NCBI GenBank assembly: GCA_039969155.1 | Contig: JBDVOJ010000075.1 | Coordinates: 1-64,000 of the forward strand | Direction of reading: 5' to 3' | DNA length: 64,000 nucleotides | From: GCA-002733465 sp039969155 | Lineage (GTDB): Bacteria; Pseudomonadota; Gammaproteobacteria; Enterobacterales; Kangiellaceae | Shown: in pieces, positions 51,501-61,062 of the stretch | Position numbering within the stretch: position 1 is the stretch's first letter | How the letters are laid out: every line of letters begins with the position of its first letter | The notes under the pieces: model-generated | Told to the model about the DNA's origin: nothing | The model's input: the letters and a program-made list of their open reading frames with translations, nothing else | Databases searched by the model: none | Translations under genes and position numbers: made by a program

Positions 51501-52160
51501 CTAGATTAACTGACTAAAATTCTGAATGCCAGTAAATGGCGGACAATTACGAGGATTTTTTGTCATGTCTGGTTGCTCTATTGCCAAAATATGACCGATT
51601 CCGAAATCAGAAGCGGCTTGCAGTACTTGAAGGCTGTCGTCAATAAACAAACATTTTTTAGCATTAAGACCGAACTCTTTGGTGAGTAAACGCCAGTACT
51701 CTTGGTTCTCCTTAGGAAAGCCGATATCATGAGAACTCGACATATGGTCGAAATATCGGCTGAAATCAGCACGCATTAGTTTTAATTCTAATGTTTTAGG
51801 GTGAGCGTTTGTTGCTAGAATAACGCGTTTTTGACGTTCAGATAGACTTCTTAAGAATTCAAGAGTGTTTGGGCGAAATGCAATTTTGTCGCTGACATTC
51901 AGTTTTATTTTTGGTATGTCTATGCTGAGTTGCTCACTCCAGTAATCTAGACAATACCAATCCAATGTACCTGCCACTTGATTAGAGAGTTCTTCTAATT
52001 CTAGTTTACATTGATCTTTCGATTTACCATGATGCTCAGCAAGATAGCCGGGTAGATAATCTAACCAAAAATAATTGTCAAAATGTAAGTCTAATAACGT
52101 GCCATCCATATCGAGTAAAACACACTCTATGCTATCCCAAGGTAGATTTAGTTTTGGCAC
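51501..52160 (-). CDS. yrfG: HAD nucleotidase YrfG (GMP/IMP nucleotidase)
   Basis: A 219-residue HAD-family phosphatase. The nucleophile motif is LLDMDGTLLDL, motif II is VILATNAHPKT, and the acidic motif is CLFIDDSLQVLQAA. E. coli YrfG hydrolyses GMP and IMP. Start is GTG 52158-52160. Downstream are nudE and cysQ, upstream is gspN, 69 bases away on the same strand. Confidence 0.92.
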   Translation of the reverse strand: MPKLNLPWDSIECVLLDMDGTLLDLHFDNYFWLDYLPGYLAEHHGKSKDQCKLELEELSNQVAGTLDWYCLDYWSEQLSIDIPKIKLNVSDKIAFRPNTLEFLRSLSERQKRVILATNAHPKTLELKLMRADFSRYFDHMSSSHDIGFPKENQEYWRLLTKEFGLNAKKCLFIDDSLQVLQAASDFGIGHILAIEQPDMTKNPRNCPPFTGIQNFSQLI

Positions 52161-52229
52161 TTTTAAGACTCGCTAATTCTCTGAATGAAAATAGTAATAC
52201 TTCGATCAAACGTATTAATGAAACTGACG

Positions 52230-52976
52230 TTATTGAATCTTTTTCTTGAATTTAATTGGTAGTCGACCTAACTCAACTTTACCGTCAGCAAAAAGCGAAA
52301 GTGCCGTATAGAGATTTCTATCAGCACTACTACTAATGCTTCCTTTAAATTCCGCAACTCCGGTTTTATCTAATGTAATACTACCTTCTAGTCCAATTTC
52401 GTTTTTAGTTTTTCTAAGTCTACCGGTAATTAAGCTATTAGCTTCATTCGTCGACCAATCGATCACAAAATTTCCCAACACTTGTCTTTGATTATTAATC
52501 GTAACAGTCGCATTATTCCAACTGGTCACTCCTGAGAGTAGGACTACTTTTGCTTCAGCTAATTGAACACTTAGTTTTTCTGTCGAAAGCGCGCCTTGTA
52601 GTTGGATCCCTGGAAATGGAATAAACTTTTCTAGTGTATCGGCGGTCATTTTTACACTAGCATTATCAACTGACAGATTTTTTTGATCACTGACAAAAAA
52701 CTCAAATGAACCTGTAAGATCACCATTCTCAATTTCAGCGTTTCCTGAAAGAGAAGCCATTAATAAAGCAAAAAAACTAATATCGTAATTGATACCCTCA
52801 GCAATAAGCCCTTGAACCCTGGCGCTTCCGACTTGACCTGACCAAGCGGTTCCTGTCATATTTTCCAATTTGATAGGTACGTTAGTCGGAATTAAGTTTT
52901 GTACAAACTTGGCCGGAATTAACATAATTACCAGCACAACAAAGACTAAACTTAAAATAATAATTTTATTTTTCAT
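52230..52976 (-). CDS. gspN: Type II secretion system protein GspN
   Basis: A 248-residue bitopic protein: one N-terminal helix (KIIILSLVFVVLVIMLIPAK) followed by a periplasmic beta-rich domain with MTGTAWSGQVGSARVQGL, a typical GspN start. GspN is an accessory part of the T2SS, present in some lineages. I place the start at ATG 52974-52976 with AGGAAG upstream. Last gene of the gsp operon before yrfG, 71 bases after gspM. Confidence 0.85.
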   Translation of the reverse strand: MKNKIIILSLVFVVLVIMLIPAKFVQNLIPTNVPIKLENMTGTAWSGQVGSARVQGLIAEGINYDISFFALLMASLSGNAEIENGDLTGSFEFFVSDQKNLSVDNASVKMTADTLEKFIPFPGIQLQGALSTEKLSVQLAEAKVVLLSGVTSWNNATVTINNQRQVLGNFVIDWSTNEANSLITGRLRKTKNEIGLEGSITLDKTGVAEFKGSISSSADRNLYTALSLFADGKVELGRLPIKFKKKIQ

Positions 52977-53047
52977 CGACTTCCTAAACCTTAAACTCAT
53001 TTTCTTGATCCAGCCCGCACTCTTAATTGAATACGATTCTAACTGGT

Positions 53048-53524
53048 CTATTTCAGTAGTTTGACATTAATACTAGTAACGCCGTTTCGATCTTGGCCTC
53101 TAACATTGACCGAAGTGACCGTAACACCATGTGACTTATTAATCTCAGCGACCCATTGTAAGAATGAATCAAATGATACGTTATCAAACCATACTTGCAT
53201 TTCGTTAGGGCTTTTACTGTCTCTTCTCGAGACTGGCAAATTGTATTTGGTCGTCGTACTATTCACCACAGATGTTAGTGGAAGACTACTTACATTTCCT
53301 CCTCCTGTTCGCTTACTTGCTAGCACAATGGGAATTTGTTGCTTGATTCTGGAAATAGTCGTTTCTGTAGCAGCCACTTCTCTTTGTAGTTGTTCCACAC
53401 TGGAATTAATTGGTTCAATGATTAATAGATACAGTAAGAATAGAAAGACAAAAACACCCGCCACCAGTGTAATTTTTTGATCTCGTTGATCGAGTCCTGA
53501 ATACCAATTTTTTATTTGTTCCAT
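53048..53524 (-). CDS. gspM: Type II secretion system protein GspM
   Basis: A 158-residue inner-membrane protein: cytoplasmic start, one helix (ITLVAGVFVFLFLLYLLII), a coiled-coil stretch (about 40-65) and a C-terminal ferredoxin-like fold (EMQVWFDNVSFDSFLQWVAE). It pairs with GspL in the inner-membrane platform. 85 bases separate it from gspL. Confidence 0.92.
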   Translation of the reverse strand: MEQIKNWYSGLDQRDQKITLVAGVFVFLFLLYLLIIEPINSSVEQLQREVAATETTISRIKQQIPIVLASKRTGGGNVSSLPLTSVVNSTTTKYNLPVSRRDSKSPNEMQVWFDNVSFDSFLQWVAEINKSHGVTVTSVNVRGQDRNGVTSINVKLLK

Positions 53525-53609
53525 ATTATTGTCTGCACTCTTTTATAATTTTTTCCAATTGTCACGATTTATCGCATGGACTCGCTAAAGTCACCTCATA
53601 ACAAGCCAC

Positions 53610-54854
53610 TTAGCGAGTAATAGTCAATCGACTAGAGTAGCCTTCACCTCGTTGTGTCTCAGATGACTTATCAACCTTATGCCCTTTCTTTCTCAATGTA
53701 TCAGCATATTGGTCAAGCACTACTAGGTCTGCGGCGATAACATCGATTCTTAGTTCATTTCTAGCATGGTCATAGCTAATATTCGTCGGATATATCTTGG
53801 TTAAATCTGTTAGAGATTCACTCGCGGAACTTAGCAGACTTAAAAACCCTCCTTGACCTGAACTTTCTCCGAGAGATTTCATATAAACTTTAAGGGCTTT
53901 CTCAGTTGGCCTTTTGCTGTTAGGAAACGCTTGTTTTAGCAGAGTCTTCTTTTGTTCGTTTAATTGTGCTTTGGTGTCAGAAAGCACGTAAATTTGTGTA
54001 CCTTGATAAACCAAAAATGCTAGTAATACAACGGCAGCAAGAGTAGCTACTTTTGTAGCAAACAACCTAACTTTCGAGCTTTCTTTTTTTGGCTCATACT
54101 CGGCTTGTAACAAGTTTAGAGTGCGTCCTGTTTGACTTAATAGGAATTGGTAGTAGTCATCAACTTGAATGCTCTCAACAGCAAATCTTCCCACAGGCAG
54201 CTGGTGTTCAAATTCATCAGTTGGATGTTGAGATATAACTTCAAGAGGCAAGGCTATAGGCATTTCATTTTCAGACTCAACCTCACTTAGTTGCTTTTGA
54301 ATTAACCAACTGAAATCATCTTGGTGGCAGTGCCATCGATTATTTTGGTGATCTACGACTAAGCAGTTATGGTTGTGAATTAATAATCTAAAGCCTTCTT
54401 TGGGTTGGTCGATCAAATCACTATCAACTAAGACTTGGTGAAGTTTAATCTCTGCCGTATTAAACATATTTAAAATGCTTTCTAAATAATCTCGGTCAAT
54501 CGCTCGAACGGTTAATCTAGAGTCAATCGGTTTATCAGCAAGCGCAAAGAAAAGTTGGTCTACAGGCGTCGCAATATCATCTTCCATCATATAAGGTATG
54601 GCCTTGCGAAGTAACTTTTGAGCTTTGTTAGGAACTTGCAAATTGGCGCAAACAATCTCGCTATTAGAAAGCACTAGTCTAACTTTAGCATCGACGGCCA
54701 TATCGGCGATACAGCTAAGATCAGCCTTTAGTATCTGTTCGCTTTCGAGCTGATGAAGAGCGACCTGTGAAGTCGAGCTGGTGACATCATTAGCCAACTT
54801 CCAACTAAAGGTCGGGTCGTCCTTACTGCCCCAAAAGAGTGTTAATTCATTCAT
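53610..54854 (-). CDS. gspL: Type II secretion system protein GspL
   Basis: A 414-residue bitopic protein. The cytoplasmic actin-like domain (about 1-255) recruits the ATPase GspE; one helix (VATLAAVVLLAFLVYQGTQI, about 270-290) leads into a periplasmic ferredoxin-like domain. The HCHQDDFSWLIQ-type segment and PYMMEDDIATPVDQLFF are typical of GspL. Overlaps gspK by one base. Confidence 0.93.
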   Translation of the reverse strand: MNELTLFWGSKDDPTFSWKLANDVTSSTSQVALHQLESEQILKADLSCIADMAVDAKVRLVLSNSEIVCANLQVPNKAQKLLRKAIPYMMEDDIATPVDQLFFALADKPIDSRLTVRAIDRDYLESILNMFNTAEIKLHQVLVDSDLIDQPKEGFRLLIHNHNCLVVDHQNNRWHCHQDDFSWLIQKQLSEVESENEMPIALPLEVISQHPTDEFEHQLPVGRFAVESIQVDDYYQFLLSQTGRTLNLLQAEYEPKKESSKVRLFATKVATLAAVVLLAFLVYQGTQIYVLSDTKAQLNEQKKTLLKQAFPNSKRPTEKALKVYMKSLGESSGQGGFLSLLSSASESLTDLTKIYPTNISYDHARNELRIDVIAADLVVLDQYADTLRKKGHKVDKSSETQRGEGYSSRLTITR

Positions 54855-55966
54855 TATTCTTTTCCAAAATATCGGGATACCACTTTGAAAGCGTTACTAT
54901 CCTCTTTGATAAACACAGTTTTCATATAAACTCGTGTACGATTAATTTCGGCTTTCGCGTCCATCAAAAAATATTTACTCGTATCTGTTAAGCGACTTTT
55001 CAATCCTTTACTCACTTTACCTGGGTCACTTAAACTTTCCCAAAATGTTTGCAAATCATATCCGGCTTCCGGCCGCTCGGAAATTAGTTGGGTAACTTCT
55101 GAATGAGGGATCTTCCCACCTAATGCTGCGTAAAGTAGGTCGGCCTTTTCGCTGGTGATGGTATTTACGTTAATTTGAGTTTCCTTAGCATCTGGAAGTA
55201 CACAAATAAAAGGCCTAAGTTTTTCATAACTATCGGCATCAAAATATCTCACCGTCCGCAATTCACTGACGTGAGCAATTGGACCGTTAGGCGGTAAGTA
55301 AGGAATCTCTAGTCCTTGATAGTACAGATCTTCCACACCATCTGGACCACTTGGTGTAAAATCATTATCAATCCAATCACTTAAAGCAGCCACCAGTGCG
55401 GGTGCTTGAATTTCTGTGCTGTCCAAAACTTTCTCGAGTAAGTTAGTTAAAATGATTTCACCGCTTTTAGAGACATTAGCTTGATTAGGATTTCCTCGTT
55501 GATTATTGTTCGGAGTTGTCGGGTTGGTTCTTGCCCCACCCGCTGGCGGCTGGAGTGGTTGGGATGCATTATTGTTAGTGCTGTTAGTAGACGGATCCGG
55601 AGTAACAATAGAGTTAATATTTAAGCAGCTTTGCATATCGATAATTTTTGCGGTCATCGCTCCGCCATCAATAGGAAAAGTGATATCGTCTTGTGCCCAA
55701 GCTTGTCCCAAATGCACGATATTTTCTTTTTCTGCATCAAAGGCCTTTTTTAAATATATTTTGGCCAACTCTTCCATTCCCACTAAGTAAGAATAGGCTT
55801 GATCACGGTTCATTAAATTACGGTTTAAGCTGGTTTGGTAATTGACAGTTTTATTGGCTTCAACAACTAGCACAACCACAAACGCAACGACTAACAAGAC
55901 TGTCACCAGCACTGTTCCAGATTGCTGCTTTATATTTGGGAATTGTCTTTGTGAATTGTTAGCCAT
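54854..55966 (-). CDS. gspK: Type II secretion minor pseudopilin GspK
   Basis: A 370-residue pseudopilin that caps the pseudopilus tip with GspI and GspJ. The leader ends at Gly17 before TVLVTVLLVVAFVV; position +5 is not Glu, which is normal for GspK. The alpha-domain contains DWIDNDFTPSGPDGVEDLYY. A low-complexity Asn/Pro/Thr-rich linker of about 47 residues (122-168) is inserted before the ILTNLLEKVLDS helix, longer than in most GspK. Confidence 0.93.
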   Translation of the reverse strand: MANNSQRQFPNIKQQSGTVLVTVLLVVAFVVVLVVEANKTVNYQTSLNRNLMNRDQAYSYLVGMEELAKIYLKKAFDAEKENIVHLGQAWAQDDITFPIDGGAMTAKIIDMQSCLNINSIVTPDPSTNSTNNNASQPLQPPAGGARTNPTTPNNNQRGNPNQANVSKSGEIILTNLLEKVLDSTEIQAPALVAALSDWIDNDFTPSGPDGVEDLYYQGLEIPYLPPNGPIAHVSELRTVRYFDADSYEKLRPFICVLPDAKETQINVNTITSEKADLLYAALGGKIPHSEVTQLISERPEAGYDLQTFWESLSDPGKVSKGLKSRLTDTSKYFLMDAKAEINRTRVYMKTVFIKEDSNAFKVVSRYFGKE

Positions 55967-55967
55967 G

Positions 55968-56609
55968 TTATGGCTCCTGCTGATCTGAAATCACAAAGAG
56001 TCGCTCTACTAATCCTAAGTCGGATAGCTCAATTGATACTTTAATCGCTACTGGAAGCTTATCATTGGGATTATCAGAGTCTCTTTCACTGCCATCATTT
56101 ACTGGCCAAAAGTCATTCCATTGTTCACCATCAAAAAAATTGACGACAAAAGAATCTACGTTCTCTAATAAGTCTCTTGCTAAACCTTGGTCAGCATTCA
56201 TCCCATCGGGATAAAGGTAGCTAACACGCTGAAGTGTTTTCTCTTCCAAAACATAACTAAGTTTTTCCAAATTTGATCTAGGTAAACGCGCAGGATTTCG
56301 ACGACCAAGGCGGGTAAAACTCAGGTGGGTCTTTCCAATGGAGTCATCACTCGTCAAATTATCTTTCAAATCACCAAACTCATCCCTAAATTGACGAGGA
56401 GCGAGCTGTTGTAAGTCACTTGATAAAAAGAGCAATGCTCTTTCAATTTCGTTGTAGCGCGCCCCTTTCTCTTTTATGTTCTTGTGACTAATTGTCGCGC
56501 TATCAAGCACTTTCATTGCGCCAACGCCTATCACTGCGGCAATGGTCATTGCTACCAAAATTTCTAGTAAAGTAAATGCCCTCTGTTGGCTAAACGATAA
56601 TTGATTCAT
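55968..56609 (-). CDS. gspJ: Type II secretion minor pseudopilin GspJ
   Basis: A 213-residue pseudopilin. The prepilin site is RA-FTLLEILVAM, with Ala and not Gly at -1; Glu5 of the mature form is kept. ALLFLSSDLQQLAPRQFRD and the later RVSYLYPDGMN region fit GspJ. It joins GspK and GspI in the tip complex. ATGA overlap with gspI. Confidence 0.93.
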   Translation of the reverse strand: MNQLSFSQQRAFTLLEILVAMTIAAVIGVGAMKVLDSATISHKNIKEKGARYNEIERALLFLSSDLQQLAPRQFRDEFGDLKDNLTSDDSIGKTHLSFTRLGRRNPARLPRSNLEKLSYVLEEKTLQRVSYLYPDGMNADQGLARDLLENVDSFVVNFFDGEQWNDFWPVNDGSERDSDNPNDKLPVAIKVSIELSDLGLVERLFVISDQQEP

Positions 56610-57001
56610 GGTTTAGCGACAACCTTATTGGCAATAAAACCAACGAACCGAGTTGTGGCTAATTCATCGTCCTGTTCCAAACGCACTTCTATTTCGATTT
56701 GCCGCAGATCTTTTTCCGTTGTCTTACTTACAGTTCTTAACCAATACCAAGTCTTACTAGCCATTTCGGCACTCCCACGAGTGACACCAATATTTGGCCA
56801 TTCTTTTTCTAAGCGAGCTTTAGCCATTTCATTCATCGCTACCCAATGTGCGACAGTCCGTTGAGTTGCATTCAATTGCGCTGATTGATACTGCGCCATA
56901 TTGGTAATGAGACTTACCGCGGCATAACCAAAAATAGCCATAGCAACCAATACCTCTAATAAGGTAAATGCTCTCGACTTTTTTTGCGCGATGGAGTTCA
57001 A
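56606..57001 (-). CDS. gspI: Type II secretion minor pseudopilin GspI
   Basis: A 131-residue pseudopilin. Prepilin site RA-FTLLEVLVAMAIFGYA, with Ala at -1. The mature chain has AHWVAMNEMAKARLEKEWP, a family signature (AxWVAxNxxxxLRL-like). Start is a TTG (56999-57001), as no ATG is closer to the leader. A 109-base gap separates it from gspH. Confidence 0.92.
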   Translation of the reverse strand: MNSIAQKKSRAFTLLEVLVAMAIFGYAAVSLITNMAQYQSAQLNATQRTVAHWVAMNEMAKARLEKEWPNIGVTRGSAEMASKTWYWLRTVSKTTEKDLRQIEIEVRLEQDDELATTRFVGFIANKVVAKP

Positions 57002-57110
57002 ATGTTTATTCTCAGTTAAGATCTTATGTAATACTTTAGTTAGTTAATTCATCTAATAAATTTGACTGGTCGATTAGACTTAGTTTTAAAAGATTTAAGC
57101 AATTCTGTTA

Positions 57111-57749
57111 TTAATCTTCTGGGAATTCGCGATCCAAGTCTTGAAATAAATTACCTTCCAATGGACCTTGGTATTTTAAATTTCCAGTTAACAACCCTCT
57201 AATTCTAAAAAAGTTTCTTTGCTGATCGAATTCCAACTCATCACTATCTACGGCAATTCCAATCGAAAATTGATTCTGCTCCCCGGTTGATAGAAAATAA
57301 ATCTGAGGTGGATCGACCTTTTTTTCTTCCTCTTCGTCAGTAAAGATTTCAACATCTTCTTCGAAAATGTTTATCTCATCCTCGGCCGTTGTAAAGGCGT
57401 TCTCTCCATCAATCGTTAGATTAATTTCCAATCCTTGCGGAAATTCATGTGCTTGTAATCCAGGAATATCCTCAACTAATTGCCATTGTGGCGGCTTAGT
57501 TTCATCACTTTCATCAAGAATTAAAAACTGGTAACCCTCTTCATCAATGTTAAGACCATATTCTTGATTGAGAATAATCGCTTTGTCTCTGACCAGTTCT
57601 ATTGCCGCCACTAACCGCAATGCTTGTTGTTTAGCCAGTTTATCGGAAGAACGCCCTAAATTTGGAAAAGCAACCAAAACCATGACGGCTAGGATTGCCA
57701 TGGCAATCAAAATCTCAAGTAGACTGAATCCTTTAGAGCGAGGTAGCAA
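57111..57749 (-). CDS. gspH: Type II secretion minor pseudopilin GspH
   Basis: A 212-residue pseudopilin with prepilin site KG-FSLLEILIAMAIL. The globular domain has the usual YGLNIDEEGYQFLILDESD and the strand IYFLSTGEQ. An acidic insertion (about 122-143, mostly Glu/Asp/Ile) precedes that strand and is unusual. Start is TTG 57747-57749, immediately after the gspG stop, so translation is coupled. Confidence 0.9.
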   Translation of the reverse strand: MLPRSKGFSLLEILIAMAILAVMVLVAFPNLGRSSDKLAKQQALRLVAAIELVRDKAIILNQEYGLNIDEEGYQFLILDESDETKPPQWQLVEDIPGLQAHEFPQGLEINLTIDGENAFTTAEDEINIFEEDVEIFTDEEEEKKVDPPQIYFLSTGEQNQFSIGIAVDSDELEFDQQRNFFRIRGLLTGNLKYQGPLEGNLFQDLDREFPED

Positions 57750-58205
57750 TTACTGTTCACCCGTTTTAAAGGCTCTTAATACTTCATCGGCATTCCAGTT
57801 TCCGATATCAGCAGCCATCCCTTCACCACCTTCTTCTCCGTCTGCACCAAGGGAGTAAATATCATATTCTCCAAATTCACCTGGGTAGGCGTACTGGTAT
57901 GGATTACCCCAAGGATCTTGACGCAATTTAATATAACCGTTGCGTGCGTATTGCTTTGGTTCAGGACGGCTAGTGGGTTTAGTTTCCAACGCTTCCAGTC
58001 CTTGTTCTGTAGTCGGATACATGAAATTATCCGAGCTATACTGAATCAGTGCTGACTCAAGAGCTTGAATATCCGACTTAATTTTAATTAGATTTGCCTC
58101 TTGAGTCTTACCGGCAAATTTAATCACCATCACTCCACCTAGAATAGCCATAATCGCCATAGCAACTAAAATTTCTAATAGAGAAAAACCTGCTTGCTTC
58201 TTCAT
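57750..58205 (-). CDS. gspG: Type II secretion major pseudopilin GspG
   Basis: A 151-residue major pseudopilin, the main subunit of the pseudopilus. Prepilin site QAG-FSLLEILVAMAIMAI. LRQDPWGNPYQYAYPGEFGE and YSLGADGEEGGEGMAADIGN are the GspG signature and calcium-site loop. GAGG precedes the ATG. A 50-base gap to gspF contains a small hairpin (ATCTAG/CTAGAT at 58231-58250). Confidence 0.96.
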   Translation of the reverse strand: MKKQAGFSLLEILVAMAIMAILGGVMVIKFAGKTQEANLIKIKSDIQALESALIQYSSDNFMYPTTEQGLEALETKPTSRPEPKQYARNGYIKLRQDPWGNPYQYAYPGEFGEYDIYSLGADGEEGGEGMAADIGNWNADEVLRAFKTGEQ

Positions 58206-58255
58206 TTTAAACCTCTTTTATCTAACAATAATCTAGCCGCTCGACTAGATGAAAT

Positions 58256-59479
58256 TTATGCGAGTGTATTACTCAATTCAAATACTGGTAACATGATGGC
58301 CAATACAATCATAAAAACAAACGCTCCCATGATTAAGATCATTATCGGTCCTATCATATCCATCATTATGCTAACCAAATTATCAAACTGTGTTTCTTGA
58401 TTGTCTGCTGCTCGATCTAACATTTGTTCTAATTCGCCTGAATTTTCACCACTTGCGATCATATGTAACATCATCGGGGGAAAGTATCCGCATTGTTGCA
58501 ATGACACCTTAAGTCCGGCTCCTTCACTAACTCTAATCGCCGCTTCGCGAACTGCGTTTTTAAGCTCGACATTGGTCATTACATCACCCGCAATTTTTAG
58601 ACCTTCTAATAACGGCACACTACTCGCATTTAGTATCGCTAAAGTCCTTGCGAAACGGGCAGCATTTAGACCGCGGATGACTTTGCCAATGATCCAAGCA
58701 TTAATCTTCCATTTGTCCCACGCTAGTCTTAAAGCAGGCTTAGTCAGTAAAAACTTAAAACCAGCGATAATCAATACGATAATGATTGCTGTAAGAATTC
58801 CCCATGATTGAATATATTCACTCATAGATAAGAGTGCTTGAGTCAGCCACGGTAGTTCTTGACCTGATTGAACAAAGCTTTCAGTAATTTGTGGGACAAC
58901 GTATCCAAGTAGGAAACTAACTATTGCAATACTAACCACGGATAAAATTACCGGATAAACAAGCGCTCCAGAAATTTTTTGCGATATTGCCTGGCGCGCT
59001 TCGGTATAGTCGGCTAACCGTTCAAGGACTAACTCAAGGTGCCCCGATTTTTCGCCAGCCGCCACCATAGAAACATAGAGATTAGAGAATACTTTAGGAT
59101 ACTCGCTAAGCGCGTCAGCTAAAGAATGACCTTCAACAACTCGTGCGCGAATTCCTAACAACATGGTTTGTTGTTTAGGCTTCTCACACTGTTCAGCAAC
59201 CGCCTTTATAGATTCTTCTACCGGAATGGCAGCTCTAACGAGCGTTGCTGTTTGCCTGGTAATTAGCGCTAAATCCGCAGCGCTCATTTTGGAAGAAGAT
59301 TGCTTGTTCTTTTTCTCACCTTTCTTTTGCTTGGTCGACCTATTAACCCCTTCCACCTCAACAGGGATCAGTTGCTTTTCTCGCAATATTTGGCGGATCT
59401 GTCTCGGAGTATCTCCTTCTAAGATACCTTTTTTTTGCTTGCCTGAAAGGTCAAGTGCGGTGTATTCGAATGCAGCCAT
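58256..59479 (-). CDS. gspF: Type II secretion inner-membrane platform protein GspF
   Basis: A 407-residue polytopic protein. Two cytoplasmic domains repeat (RLADYTEARQAISQKI and the later MLDRAADNQETQFDNLVSIM), with three membrane segments around 170-195, 220-245 and 375-397. It anchors the ATPase to the pseudopilus base. gspE overlaps it by one base (TAATG). Confidence 0.95.
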   Translation of the reverse strand: MAAFEYTALDLSGKQKKGILEGDTPRQIRQILREKQLIPVEVEGVNRSTKQKKGEKKNKQSSSKMSAADLALITRQTATLVRAAIPVEESIKAVAEQCEKPKQQTMLLGIRARVVEGHSLADALSEYPKVFSNLYVSMVAAGEKSGHLELVLERLADYTEARQAISQKISGALVYPVILSVVSIAIVSFLLGYVVPQITESFVQSGQELPWLTQALLSMSEYIQSWGILTAIIIVLIIAGFKFLLTKPALRLAWDKWKINAWIIGKVIRGLNAARFARTLAILNASSVPLLEGLKIAGDVMTNVELKNAVREAAIRVSEGAGLKVSLQQCGYFPPMMLHMIASGENSGELEQMLDRAADNQETQFDNLVSIMMDMIGPIMILIMGAFVFMIVLAIMLPVFELSNTLA

Positions 59480-61062
59480 TAATCTTCTCTAGTCACTCTC
59501 AGCACTTCTTCGACCGTGGTAATTCCTTCTAGAATTCTGCGCTTACCATCTTCTCGAATACTAAAACCTTTATTACGTGCATGTCGCTCTATTTCAAGCT
59601 CTCCGACTCCTCTATGGATCATGCTACGAGTTTCTTCATCAATGGTGACTAACTCAAAAATACCTTGTCGCCCTTTGTAGCCGGAACGATTGCATTCCGG
59701 ACAACCTTCCGCATGATAGATAGTTGGCGGCGCTTTAAAATCAAAACCCATTAGCTCACACTCTTTTTCACTTGCGGCTGCTGGTTTTTTACAATCAGGA
59801 CATAATGTTCTAACAAGCCTTTGTGCCAACACACCTAACAAGCTGGATGACAATAGGAACGGTTCGATACCCATATCTTGCAATCGGGTTACCGCGCCGG
59901 AAGCTGTATTAGTATGCAATGTTGATAAAACTAAATGTCCGGTTAAACTGGCTTGCACTGCAATTTCTGCAGTTTCAAGATCTCGAATTTCTCCCACCAT
60001 TACCACATCAGGGTCTTGTCTTAGAATAGCTCTTAGTCCACGAGCAAAGGTCATATCGACTTTAGTGTTAACCTGCGTTTGACCAATTCCATTTAGCAAA
60101 TACTCAATAGGATCTTCAACAGTTAATATATTCCTAGAAGCACTATTTAAAAGCGTTAATCCCGCGTACAAAGTTGTCGTCTTACCTGAACCTGTAGGTC
60201 CGGTAACTAAGATAATTCCGTGCGGTTTATGTAACAGGCTATCCATTTCCTTCATAAGGTTTTCTGGCATTCCTAGGTGCGAAAACTCCAGTCTTCCAGC
60301 TTGTTTGTCAAGTAAACGCATAACCACTCGTTCACCGTGGCTAGACGGAATAGTCGATACCCGAACGTCAACCCCACGATTGGCTATTTTTAATGCGATT
60401 CGACCATCTTGCGGAACTCGTTTTTCTGCAATGTCTAATTTAGCCATGACTTTGATTCTTGAAACTAAAAGTGGTGCAAGCTTTTTTCCGGGACTTAAAA
60501 CTTCTCGCAACACGCCATCAACTCTAAACCGAACTTTCAGCTCATTTTCAAAAGTTTCTACATGAATATCTGAGGCGTTTTCTTTGATAGCTTCTGTTAA
60601 CAAAGCGTTAATCAATTTTATGATTGGTGCATCATCATCAGCTTCTAATAAGTCTTCCGTTTCTGGCAACTCATCGGCAAGCTTAAACAAATCCAGGTCA
60701 TCGCCGATGTCTTCCATAGCAGCCATCGCTTCACCAGAATTATCTTGATAAACCTGACCAAGGATAAACTCGAAATCTTCGTCACTAACTTCTTCAAACT
60801 TAAGAGGGTGATTAGCAAACCGTCTAGCCTCTGCGATTGCATTAACGGTCACATTCGAGCGCGTTGCAGCTTTAACAAACGACTCTTCAGGTTGTTTAGC
60901 TCTTAGAACAATACCTTGTCGTTTTGCAAAGGAAAAAGGCAAACGAGTTTCTAATAACTCTTGCTCAAGCGATTGCTCTTCAGCGTTCTCATTCGATAAC
61001 ACCGGCTCAACTAACTCGGAGCTAGTGTCTTCACTATTTTTTATAAATTCACTGACAGCCAT
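59479..61062 (-). CDS. gspE: Type II secretion ATPase GspE
   Basis: A 527-residue cytoplasmic AAA-like ATPase that powers the pseudopilus. The N1E domain starts at about 30; Walker A is GPTGSGKTTTL (about 286), the Asp box is EDPIEYLLNGIGQTQV, Walker B follows (VMVGEIRDLETAEIA), and the Cys4 zinc element has CPDC, then CPEC (about 418-455). Overlaps gspD by one base (TAATG). Confidence 0.96.
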   Translation of the reverse strand: MAVSEFIKNSEDTSSELVEPVLSNENAEEQSLEQELLETRLPFSFAKRQGIVLRAKQPEESFVKAATRSNVTVNAIAEARRFANHPLKFEEVSDEDFEFILGQVYQDNSGEAMAAMEDIGDDLDLFKLADELPETEDLLEADDDAPIIKLINALLTEAIKENASDIHVETFENELKVRFRVDGVLREVLSPGKKLAPLLVSRIKVMAKLDIAEKRVPQDGRIALKIANRGVDVRVSTIPSSHGERVVMRLLDKQAGRLEFSHLGMPENLMKEMDSLLHKPHGIILVTGPTGSGKTTTLYAGLTLLNSASRNILTVEDPIEYLLNGIGQTQVNTKVDMTFARGLRAILRQDPDVVMVGEIRDLETAEIAVQASLTGHLVLSTLHTNTASGAVTRLQDMGIEPFLLSSSLLGVLAQRLVRTLCPDCKKPAAASEKECELMGFDFKAPPTIYHAEGCPECNRSGYKGRQGIFELVTIDEETRSMIHRGVGELEIERHARNKGFSIREDGKRRILEGITTVEEVLRVTRED

